A stretch of DNA of 64,000 nt, taken from contig JACZZP010000001.1 of the NCBI GenBank assembly GCA_015183035.1, positions 868,001 through 932,000 on the forward strand, read 5' to 3'. The notes under the pieces were generated by a model that did not search any database, was not told the origin of the DNA, and saw nothing but the letters and a program-made list of their open reading frames with translations. Shown in pieces: positions 54,417 through 64,000 of this stretch. Origin of the DNA: Meloidogyne chitwoodi. Lineage: Eukaryota > Nematoda > Chromadorea > Rhabditida > Meloidogynidae. The translations under genes and the position numbers were made by a program. The number at the start of each line of letters is the position of its first letter. Position 1 is the first letter of the stretch.

Positions 54417-55953
54417 TCATTTATGCCCGTGTCCTCCACCATGAGTTAAAGATGAAATAATTGCAGGAATTAATGCAGAAATACAGAAAATTAAAATATC
54501 AAAAATTGAAGGTCTGCCAGAAGATTGCGATGAGCTTAAACCACCAAGTAACAATTCTCGGCTTCCATTCATTCCAGAAGTTGAAATGGAAGAACATCGT
54601 GATTCCTATATTTTATAAGATTTTTAAAATTTTTAAATTCCTAACCATTAAATCTGGCATAACATGCACAGTTGCAATATAAAGAAAAGTTCCTGCAGAG
54701 AAAAGCAGAATTAATCCAGTAACGTTCGAAGAGGAAGGAATTTCAGCTAATGTTGGTCCATCTATCGAAGAAGAAGAAGTCTTATTTAATTTTTTAAAAT
54801 TGAATTTAGATATAATTAAAGTAAACCATTTGTATTAATACATAAGTAACAACTGTTCCAATTGGTGCAGCCAAAGAAAATATTAAAAGGTGCCGACGTA
54901 TTTTAATTTTATCAAGCCCCTGAGCTAAGAGTATACTGACTAAGGCAAATGCTGCTGGAGCCTTTTAAAATATAAATATTTAAATATTAAAATTTGTTTA
55001 AACCTTATGAAGCATAATAGCAACAAATACGAGTATCTGCATTTCCAATTTTGATCCGGCACTAGACGCACTTCCCATAGCTATTCCATCAGCTTTAAAA
55101 TGACAATTTGGAGAAAAAATAATAAAATTTTAATTCAAACCAAAAGCATGAATAACTAATCCAATAGTAGAGACGCTTTTGCTGCTATTTCTTCCATAAA
55201 CTCCCATTTTTGTTAATTGTTCAATCACAAACATAAATAAAAATCCAATTAAAAGAGGAAAACCAATTTGACTATCAATATTTTTATGTTCTTCTTCAAT
55301 ATATTTATCAGAATATTTATTATCTGTATTGTATGTTGGAACCCTTTTGTCAATTGGAACCTCTCGTTTTTTTGGAAATTTATTCTCCTTTTTATTTTCT
55401 TCTTTTAAATTAATATTATTTATTTTGCCACTTTCTTTACTTAAAAAAAAATAATAAAGATTTAGAACTTATAAAATACATTATTTTGTCACTCAATTTT
55501 TCCTCATTTCTTTGGTTCCTCAATTGTTGATCAATGACAAGAGGAACTACTCCAGGCTTTGGAATATTAATCGCGTTCATTTGTCCTGGTATTTTTGCAG
55601 GGATTGGCTGATTCGCTAAAATTGATTAAAAAATTAAAATATTTTTCCAAACAATATTTATTTAAAAATTATACCGATCGGTTGACTCTGCTGTCGAGAA
55701 TTAGATGCTTCCATAAGTGCCGAAATACCTTCAGGAATTATTACACAAAGAGCTGTACCAACCAAAAGGCCAGCACCAAAAATACTTGCAATACGAATCC
55801 TTTTCTTTAAAAAAATTAATATATTGAATTAAATAGAAATAATTTTATGTAATTACTAACTTCATTTAAAGTAAAAAATAAAGGAATACACCCAGCAAGA
55901 TAAGAGCCAACAAACAATGTAAGAGAAATGAGTGCTAAAATAGGTTCATCCAT
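54417..55953 (-). CDS. SLC39A9: ZIP9-type zinc transporter (401 aa)
   Basis: Eight exons on the minus strand (55953-55861, 55804-55675, 55615-55480, 55439-55141, 55092-55004, 54961-54827, 54780-54646, 54605-54417) sum to 1206 bp. TM1 is in [18 protein letters not shown] and TM2 in [20 protein letters not shown] long polar loop replaces the usual His-rich loop. The metal-site TM4-TM5 motifs are present: [13 protein letters not shown] and [14 protein letters not shown]. These His and Glu/Asp residues line the zinc path in ZIP proteins. The C-terminal THGGGHGHK is His-rich. ZIP9 proteins move zinc into the cytosol from the Golgi or cell surface. The gene follows FARS2 on the same strand after 192 bp, so a nematode-type operon is possible. 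Confidence 0.9.
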
Positions 55954-56145
55954 TAACTTAAAAGCCTAATAAAACAAAAGAAAATATAAACTAATTAAAA
56001 AATAATTTTATGAAAATATATTAATAAAAATTAAATGTAACTGATAAAAAAATAAAAATATTAAAGCATATTTTATTATATTATAAAATTTAAATATTAA
56101 AGAAAAAAACAAAGTCTAAATTATATAATTTAAACCAAAATTATT

Positions 56146-58051
56146 CTAACGAATATCCATTCCAAATTTGTCAATTAAATAAGCTTCAATCTTTTTATGA
56201 ATAATATTGACTTCTTCTTTTGTCAATGGACGTTCCATACTTCTATATGTAATTCTGTATGTCTGACTTTTACGTCCAGTTTTCTTATTTAGATATTCAT
56301 CAGATAATTCAACCTTTTTAAATTTAAAAATAAATAATAAAAAAAATAAATGTTGAATATACTTGTTCAATAAGATCACCGCCAATCATTCGTATAACAT
56401 CAAAAACATCAGAACGCAATGATTCAATGCTAAAATCTCCTTCAAAATGTTCGGGTAACCAAAATGAAAGATCCATAAAAAGTTGGGGCTGCTTGCTAAC
56501 TGGCTTATACTTAACAATATCTGAAGGATTAAGCCCTTTAAATTGATTGATAAATCCAGTGTCCTTTGACCAAAAAAGACGAATGTCAGGAATTCCATAA
56601 AGAATCATTGCAAGACGTTCAAGACCTAAAGATTAAAAGAAAAATATTGGAAAATACTAAATACCTAATCCAAAGGCCCATCCAACACGTTCCCCAGCAC
56701 CCGCTGAATCAAGAAGGCTTTGCTCCATTATTCCACAACCAAGAACCTTAAAATTTGAAATTATTCAGAAAAATGAAAAAGGATAAAAATATTATTGAAT
56801 CTTAATTTAGAAAACACATTTTTCCATTCTTACCTCCAACCATTTGTCTTCAAAAAACACTTGTAACTCAAATGAAGGATGAGTAAAAGGAAAATATGTT
56901 GATTCCCATCGCATCTGAAGTCGATCTGCAGTTTCTGGACTAGAGAAAATTGCCTGACACAAATTTTCTAGAGTCTTTTTAAGTTCAGTTTCAAGTAATT
57001 TAGCTGTAGCAATTGTATGTGTATCCTGCTTTTCATCAGTTCTTAAAAGTTCCGAGTCAGAATGGATTCCCTCAAAAAAAGGTATTGGGGAATCTTTTCC
57101 AAATAACTCATGAGGCGCATATGTTCTAACACCTAAATCATTAAGTTATATTTCACAAAAAACGTGTAAAATTGTGTCAATCCCTGGATTTGAATTTTGA
57201 TTTAGAAAAGTAATATGAAAATCTTAAAATAAGAAAAAATACCTTCAATTTGATGAAAACATGGAAAATGTGTCTTAAATACAGAAATATTATTTAAAAA
57301 TTTCGAGTTAATTTAATTAAAAACCTTGTCAATTTCATCCCTTCTGTAAACATCGCCAACAACAAGAAAATTATCTAATCCTTTTTTAAGCAATTCAAAT
57401 TGATGAGCAGAAGTATGAGCTCGAAGACAAAAATCATCACTGGCATAATAAGTGTCTGATGTTCGACGAGATGGATGAGCTTCGGGTATGAGAAGAGAAT
57501 CAAAATTTTCAAAAACATCGACCAAACGTGGCTCACTATCACAAATAGCAAACAGAGGAGAGCTAGCACGTGGCTTTCTAAATAAAAAAAAATTTAAGAA
57601 AAAATGCAGGCTGATGTGATTAATATCCTGTTTTATATAAAATGAAACAAAGAGAAGAAATCCCTGCCTAAATAAAAAATTAAACCTGTAAGTTGAATTG
57701 AAATAATCAGTGATTTTCCTTTTTAATAAATTTAGTGGATTCCCTTCCTCTTCCAAAAGCCTTCGTTGTAGTAATTGTTCAATTCGAGTTGAGATATTCC
57801 AAATATCAGGCGATGTTGCAATACGTCTTCCGTCAAGCTCAAAATGATTAGGAGCATCAAATCTAATGGAAGATGGTTTCTGATTTTCCCTGATATTTTT
57901 GCTGGTTGCATCCAAAGAATATGGTCTATAATAAAAATAAAAAATAATTAAAAATTAATCAAAAAATAAACCTGATTATGTGAATATAACGAAAATTTAA
58001 ATGTTCTGCTGCCGAATAATTAAATAAAACCAATTTAGAAAAAATTTTCAT
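56146..58051 (-). CDS. FARS2: Mitochondrial phenylalanyl-tRNA synthetase
   Basis: Eight exons on the minus strand (58051-57972, 57925-57686, 57577-57325, 57273-57243, 57132-56834, 56746-56665, 56625-56363, 56313-56146) sum to 1416 bp (471 aa). The N-terminal about 35 residues look like a mitochondrial targeting peptide. Class II motif 2 is in the [13 protein letters not shown] to [11 protein letters not shown] region. Motif 3 is [20 protein letters not shown]. An anticodon-binding fold (B8-like ferredoxin) forms the C-terminus, as in the single-chain mitochondrial enzyme (about 450 aa). It charges mitochondrial tRNA-Phe. Start chosen by the first ATG in frame with the targeting segment. No intron irregularities. 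Confidence 0.95.
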
Positions 58052-58890
58052 ATTCAATTAATTAACTTAAAAAAATTATAACTGGGACAAAATCATAAAG
58101 AGTACAAGTAGAAACATTCGAATTTTCCAGTCTAATCAATATTAACAATAAGACCGCCCACAAAAATTAGAAAAAAATAAAAAATGAAACAAAATGCAAA
58201 ATTAATAATTTTACAATGCCAACAAAATTTTATTTAAATAAATCATACAGTACTCATTGTTAAAATGTTAGCACACAGACTTGGCCTTTTTAGTTAAACA
58301 AAACTTCATTTATTTTTTTAATAAATTAAAAGTCAGAGGTCAGTTGAAAACAATTTTTAATGTTTTCTTAATTTTAAATCTTTTAAATTAAGCTATATTT
58401 ATATTGAAAATTTTAGTTACAAATTTTATTTTAATTTATTTTTTAAAATATATTTTTTTATATAAATGTACTTTAATAACGTCGATAATCAATTTACCAG
58501 ACTTTCACATGAAGAAATGTTGATTTAAAAAATATTAGATTTTGAAAATTTAATAAACAATTAAAAATAATAAAAAAATTATTTAAAATAATTTATTTAA
58601 TTAATTAATATAAATCTAATCAATTCTTTCAATTGAATTTTACACGTGTATAAATTCAAGAAGCGCAAGACTCGAAGCACTTGACTTCATTATAATTCCT
58701 TATTAAGGCAATTTAGCCTATCATTTTTTTCATTTAATTCAATTTAAATTCCCAAATTCACTCTTATCTTAATTTATATTTTATATACCTTAATTTATAT
58801 TTTCTAATTTTTATATGAATTTTATTAAAATAATTTAAATTAAAAAGTAAAAAAATAAAAAGAAAGCAAAAATACTTTTCAAAAATAGCT
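58052..58890. other. Intergenic between divergent genes
   Basis: AT-rich; must contain two promoters. No gene seen. Confidence 0.5.
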
Positions 58891-60265
58891 ATGATAAAAA
58901 TAAAATTCTTTGTAATTTTATTTTTATTAATTATATTCTATGCCCAAAACTGTGCTCCTATGAAAGGTAATTCTTTTAAACCAACAACTTCAAAGCAAAC
59001 CTCGGAATCAACTTCAAAAAATTCAGATAATAAAACAACTAAACATGGAGGCAGAAAACCAGGTAAAACTTTTAAATATTAATATTTAAATAAATATTTA
59101 ATTATGAATTTATAAAGTTACTCTTGATCAAATTATTGACAAGCAGTTAAGTAAGTATTATATTATTTTTTATATATATATTTAATTAATTCTAAATAAA
59201 ATACTAATGCTTCTTCTTTTATCATGTCTAAATTTTATTTATAAAAGTTTTATTTATGGTAATTAGGTAGGTAATTTTTTAATTAGTCTCTATATCTCGA
59301 TTAACTTAATCTTTTTAAAAATAAATTATAATAATTTCAATAGAAACTAAACAAAAAGAATTATTGACTGAGCAGAATCAGAGTGGTAAGTTTTTTTGAA
59401 TATATTATTTTCTATTAATTTTTATTTTATTAATTTCTTTTTCTTTTTAATTCTTTACATGAAAAAAATTATCTCGAAACTTTAAAATATTTTTATTAAA
59501 ATAATAATATAATAGATAAATATTTGCCTCATAGTAAACAAACTGTATGGGTTAGAAAAAGTTCTGAATCTAATACTTTGTCGAAAACCGATAATACTGT
59601 AGAACGAAGCTTAGTAGATGAAGCAAAGTGAACAAATTAATAAATAATTTAAATTAATTATTTAATATAATTTAGGAATAAAAATAATCAATTAAGTGAT
59701 GATGAACAATTCAAATTTCAAGAAAAGTTAAGATTTGATGATTCATTACCAATCAAACAACTTTTTGATGTTAAATATAAGGATCTAAGCTTAAAAAAGC
59801 TTTCTGAAAATACAAAAAATGATGAACAAAAAATGATAAAAGAAAAGAAAGACAATGAAAATAAAGAACATTCTAGTAATCCTAATTATCTTAATAATTA
59901 TAATAACCAAACAAATCCAACAAATGTTGCTTACATTGGAACATCTAGTAATTCTTTTATGCCTGCACAAACTCTTTATTATGGCCAGCAATATGAAACA
60001 GTCCCTAATCATTTTTATATTCCTCATTCTGGTTTTTTTTATTAAAATTATTTTTTAAATAAAATTTAAATTTATTCAAAAATGTTTAAAATAACATATT
60101 AATTAATTCTAAAAATAAATGTTACGTAAATATTTATATTTTTGATTATCTATATTTTATCAAATTAAATTTAATTATTTTTTTATTTATTTAAAAGGTC
60201 AACAACCATTTTATTACTATCAGTCTGACCCTACCTATCCTTTTTATTATCCTCCCGGAAAATGA
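58891..60265 (+). CDS. Secreted low-complexity protein (260 aa), PPGK end
   Basis: Six exons (58891-59062, 59118-59150, 59344-59385, 59516-59627, 59676-60031, 60198-60265) sum to 783 bp. A signal peptide (about residues 1-22, ending AQNC) leads to a Ser/Thr/Lys-rich stretch with GGRKPG. Two micro-exons (33 and 42 bp) and a polar Lys/Asn/Glu-rich body follow. The C-terminus is aromatic: PFYYYQSDPTYPFYYPPGK. Retaining the last intron would end the protein at HSGFFY instead, so alternative 3' ends are possible. No Cys beyond the leader. Family not recognised. Its exon layout resembles the 36306-37216 gene. A secreted effector or cuticle-associated protein is possible. Confidence 0.7.
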
Positions 60266-60981
60266 TTGTTTATAAAAAGAAAACGATGAAAAGAAAAGAA
60301 AAACTGAGATAAAAAAACAAAGAATTGAAAACAAAAATTATTTTCATTATTTTTTCGTAAAAATCTAAAATTTTTAAAAATATAATTTTAATTTGTAAAA
60401 TATTAAACTATTTTTTGAAAGATAAAATTTTTACAATGCAATTTTGTTAATTAAATAATTTGAAAAATAAAACAAAATTTAATTTATATTTTTCTAAAAT
60501 AAAATATTCAGTTTTTAATAAATAAATAAATATTTAAAATAAAAAGAAATAATATAATTTTATTAATTTATTTTTAATACTTTTTTAAATTAATAATATA
60601 TAGGTATATGATGACTAAATTTCAATAATTTTTTTTAAAATATATTTTGTTAAAATATATAATAAAATTGCAGAAAAAAATATAAGGAAATGGGTTAAAA
60701 ATTATTTAAAAATATTTAATATTTTAATTATTAATTTTTTTAGACTAAAGTTTGTTAGCAAATTTATTAAATTAATATAATATTGACATTTTTAAGGTTC
60801 CTTTTTTAAAGTTCTTTCGTTTATTTTAAATGAAATAACATTATATTCTCAATAAAATAATTTTATTAAATGCTAAATTGATTTAAATGTTATAATAAAA
60901 TTGCTATAAAAGTTAAAGAAAAATCAGAAATAAATATTAAAATTTAAAAATATTAATAAAATATAATATTAATTTTAAAAA
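60266..60981. other. AT-rich intergenic
   Basis: Spacer and presumed promoter of the second proline-rich gene. Nothing else seen. Confidence 0.5.
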
Positions 60982-61562
60982 ATGAGATCTTCTATTAATT
61001 TCTGTTTGGTTGTTGTTTCTTTTATGGTGGCATACACTTTGGCTTTTATTCCGGTAAGAAAATTAAATAATTTTTATTTAAAAATAAATTATATAATTAA
61101 ATAATATTTTAATATAAAATTGAATTAATGGATTATCCCTTTTAAATTAAAATTTGAGAATTTTATATAATAATTGTTTTGAAGGAACACTATTAATAGC
61201 TAAAAGATAATAAATAATCAAAATCTTATTTTTAATAAAAAAAATTATTTAATTTTCAGCCACCACCTAAAACTTATGGTTATGCTCCACCACCGACCTA
61301 TGCACCACCCCCGCCACCTCCACCACCACCACCGCCGGTTTATGCTCCTCCAACTTATGCACCTCCTCCTCCACCACCACCACCATCACCACCTAAAAGC
61401 TATGGTTATGCTCCACCGCCAACATATGGACCTCCTCCTCCACCACCACCACCCCCTCCTCCACCAAAAAGTTATGGTTATGTTCCTCCACCAACATATG
61501 CACCACAACCACCTAAATATGGTCCTGCTCCACCTGCTCCTGCTCCTTTTATTCAAGCATGA
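60982..61562 (+). CDS. Extensin-like proline-rich secreted protein (124 aa)
   Basis: Two exons (60982-61053, 61260-61562) give 375 bp. The first exon is essentially a signal peptide (MRSSINFCLVVVSFMVAYT, ending LAFIP). The second encodes three blocks of (K)(S/T)YGYAPPPTY followed by runs of 8-13 Pro, then VYAPP, YGPAPPAPAP and FIQA. The YGYAPPPTY repeat with alternating Tyr and poly-Pro is like plant extensin/PRP motifs and like nematode matrix proteins. It is related in style, not closely in sequence, to the gene at 5701-6348. It is probably an extracellular structural protein, cross-linkable through Tyr. Confidence 0.8.
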
Positions 61563-62498
61563 TAGAAGATTATAGAAGAAGAAAAGTTAAAGAATGAAGA
61601 AAGAAAAATACAAAAACAATTAACTTTTAATTTTAAATTTTAATGTTTTTGTTAAATTATTAATAAATTAATATAATAAAGTAATTAAAAATTTGGACTG
61701 TGTTAATTATATTTTATGTATTTTCCTAAATAAATAAAAAATATTTTGAGTAAAATAATTTTTACAATACATTTTTTGAAAAAATTCAAATTTATAATTC
61801 TTCAGTGAGAAATAAATAAAAAAAACATCCAAATACCTTTTAAAATTACTATTTTACCTATTTATTATTAATTTTTTAAATAAATTTCAATTCAATTATT
61901 TTTTTTTTAATAAGAATTTTTTTAAAATAAAATTTAAAAAAAAATAAATTAAAATTTTTATTAATTAATAAATATTTTAAACCTTAGCAAACTCTTTTTT
62001 TTTAAATTAAAATTAATAAAAAATAAATAATGATATTGGAATTTAAATAAATTAATAAAAAAATGTTTTTTGATTGATATTTTTATTTTCAAAATGACTA
62101 ATTTATTTTTATTAGTTTGATGAAAAAGTTTATTTATTTATTTACTTTAACCTTGAACATAACACAAAATTTATTTTTTATAGTAAAATATTACTAATTT
62201 TTTAAAAGTGTTTTTATTTATTTTCACACATTTTCACCTAATTTTTTAAATAATTTTTATTTATTTATATTTTTGTTGTATAAAATTAGTAATATTTATA
62301 TTTAAAAATAAAAAATGGTACAATCTAACACGTTTTTAATAAATAGGTAATTATTAAAATAATTTAAACAAATTTATTATTTTTTTAGAAAATGTTTTTG
62401 CTCTATAAAAGTAAAAATATATTCTTCAATAATAACAAAACAAAAATTAATATTATTATAAAATATTTTTAAATAAATATTTAATTAAATCTTCAAAA
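61563..62498. other. AT-rich intergenic
   Basis: Spacer with no supported gene. Confidence 0.5.
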
Positions 62499-63356
62499 AT
62501 GGCTTCACAAAAAATTGTTTGTTTTTTGACTATTATTTCTTTAATTATTTTGATTGGAACTTTTGTGCCAGACTATGCAGTTGCTGAGGTATAGAGAGTA
62601 AAAAAAGATATTTAAATAATTAAATATAATAATTATCTAAAATTCCAAAATTATGTTTATAGTACTTAATTTAATTTATTTATTAAAAATTATTTAATAA
62701 TTAAAGAAAATAATATATCATTTTGTAAATAATAATTAATTGTTTATCAATAAGTTTAAGTTTTCTAGATCTATGTTCTGTCATGAGTAAAATAATAAAA
62801 TAATCTCTCACAAGGCTATTTATACAATAATTATAATTAATAAGATATAAAATAATTTTAATAATTTGTTTAATTTTTTACAAAAAGATAGTAATAAATT
62901 AGTTTAAATTAAATATTTTTGGAAGAGTGAGACTGTTCAAAACTATCCAATGACTAGGATAATAATTATAGTAAAGCGGCTGAACCCATCCCAGAAAATA
63001 GCAAAACAATTGAACCTGAGAGCTCTCGGAACGGGGCTGTAATCCATTCAACGATCCCACCGCCTATCGAAGGCTTCCCTTTTTTAGCTAGCTGACAGCA
63101 AACTTAGCAGGCCTTACATTATTTTATCAATACTTTAATACCAAATATTATTATTTTTACAAAATATTTTTTCAACAATTAAAAATTAAAAAAAAATTAT
63201 TTTTAGAGTTGTCAACAATGTTTTAATCATCTTTGTAAAGGACCATGTCACTCTAGTTGTGCTGCATGTAAAGGATGTCAAGGAGATTTTAAAAGTCAAT
63301 GTAAAACACCTTGTAAAGGATTTAGTGGAACTTTGGTTATTCCACCATGCAAATAA
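62499..63356 (+). CDS. Secreted 12-cysteine peptide (79 aa)
   Basis: Two exons (62499-62588, 63207-63356) give 240 bp. Exon 1 is a signal peptide (residues about 1-29, hydrophobic core LTIISLIILIGTFV, ending VAE). The mature 49 residues contain twelve Cys: CQQC, LCKGPC, SCAACKGC, QCKTPC and a final PPC. Basic residues are interspersed. The repeated CKG(P/C) units suggest internal duplication. It resembles small disulfide-rich secreted proteins with effector or antimicrobial roles; no family recognised. The intron is 618 bp, unusually long here, and contains a GC-richer island (62935-63117). Confidence 0.7.
62935..63117. other. GC-richer non-coding island inside an intron
   Basis: About 180 bp of mixed-composition sequence (for example GAGAGCTCTCGGAACGGGG and CGATCCCACCGCC) stands out from the AT-rich intron. 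It contains short palindromes (GAGAGCTCTC, TAGCTAGCTA-like). There are no ORFs and no match that I recognise to tRNA, spliceosomal RNA or SL RNA. It could be a structured ncRNA or a mobile-element piece. Confidence 0.5.
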
Positions 63357-64000
63357 ATAATTAAATGAAGAAATTGAAGAAATCAAATGAAATAAATATT
63401 TTTTAAATTAAAATCTTCACAATTGTAATTAATTAATTGAAAAATAAAAATAAATTTTATTTTTAAATATTTAAATTAGTAAAATTAAGTAATTCTGTCA
63501 ATTTTAATATAAAAATAAATAAAAAAATTATTATTTATATAAACAAAAATAAATTAATTTTATTAATAAAATACATAAATAAATTAATTAAAATCTAAAA
63601 TAATTTATTTAATTTTTTATTATATTTATTAATTTTAATTAATTTTAAATATGTATATAATTCTCATATTTTTTAAATTTAAATAATTAAATAAAAAATC
63701 TTGAACTTAAAACTTGAAAATAAACTTTAGCTTACCATAATAAACAATTTATTATTTAAAATATTACTAATTCTTTTTAAAAAGTGCTTTTATTATTAAA
63801 CATTTTCATCGAACTTTTTAAATAATTTTTATTTGGTGCTATGTACTTTGGGTTGTGGTAAATTAGACAGTGAGTAATTTGGGCAGCAAGTAATTTGGAC
63901 AGTGAGTAAAATGGACAGTGAGTAATTTGGACAGTAAACCTTTTTCGGAAAAATTAGTAATATAGACGGTGAGTATTTTGGGCAGTAACACGTTATTTTT
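63357..64000. other. 3' intergenic with 16-bp minisatellite
   Basis: AT-rich spacer ending in a short tandem array (listed separately) that reaches the window edge. No gene seen. Confidence 0.5.
63863..63993. repeat. 16-bp tandem repeat, ACAGTGAGTAATTTGG unit
   Basis: About five variant units run from 63863 to 63940, with further diverged copies to 63993, and may continue past the window. Confidence 0.8.

Noticed and set aside
61276..61575. His/Leu-rich ORF over the second proline-rich gene
   Set aside because: It is an out-of-frame shadow of the YGYAPPP repeats; the leader exon and splice phase support the Pro frame.

Overview
The window looks like a piece of a plant-parasitic nematode genome, most likely a root-knot nematode (Meloidogyne). 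It is extremely AT-rich. Its genes have many exons, with introns mostly of 40-60 bp. It carries muscle myosin, a serpentine receptor, an NLP-type neuropeptide precursor, DB-module and three-finger-like cysteine proteins, nematode F-box genes, a SPRY gene, and many short secreted or proline-rich proteins of the kind found in plant parasites. The genus is an inference from this gene content; nothing in the sequence names the species.

Layout. 1-6.4 kb: a six-cysteine minipeptide (-), a serpentine receptor (+) and an extensin-like proline-rich secreted protein (+). 7.8-17.9 kb: a complete 33-exon sarcomeric myosin heavy chain (+) whose introns are littered with small inverted-repeat elements. 18.4-34.0 kb: three diverged F-box-like paralogues (-,+,-), an NLP-13-like precursor (+), a small secreted peptide (-), and most of the transposon load: two Merlin-like elements with transposase N-terminal remnants, a hAT-like element with a perfect 8-bp target duplication, and a nested foldback element. 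35.6-42.6 kb: a paralogue of the secreted peptide, a 156-aa secreted protein, a three-finger/ET-like protein and a DB-module protein. 43-47.4 kb: GTP cyclohydrolase I feedback regulator, an RRM-FN3-PHYHIP fusion and a small single-pass membrane protein. 47.7-50.3 kb: an unknown ORF and a damaged SPRY-domain gene holding a third Merlin-like element with a transposase C-terminal remnant. 51-58 kb: GH27 alpha-galactosidase, a bacterial-type phosphoribosyltransferase, a ZIP9 zinc transporter and mitochondrial phenylalanyl-tRNA synthetase. The last two may form an operon. 58.9-63.4 kb: a low-complexity secreted protein, a second extensin-like proline-rich protein and a 12-cysteine secreted peptide.

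Together the housekeeping genes (myosin, FARS2, ZIP9, GFRP, alpha-galactosidase) sit among lineage-restricted secreted proteins and F-box paralogues. Local duplications and DNA transposons have shaped the accessory parts. Exon models were built by hand from GT-AG (a few GC-AG) junctions. For most multi-exon genes the summed exon length divides by three, which supports the models. Four genes show a frame or splice problem (serpentine receptor, F-box copy A, SPRY gene, alpha-galactosidase acceptor). These may be real decay or sequence errors.
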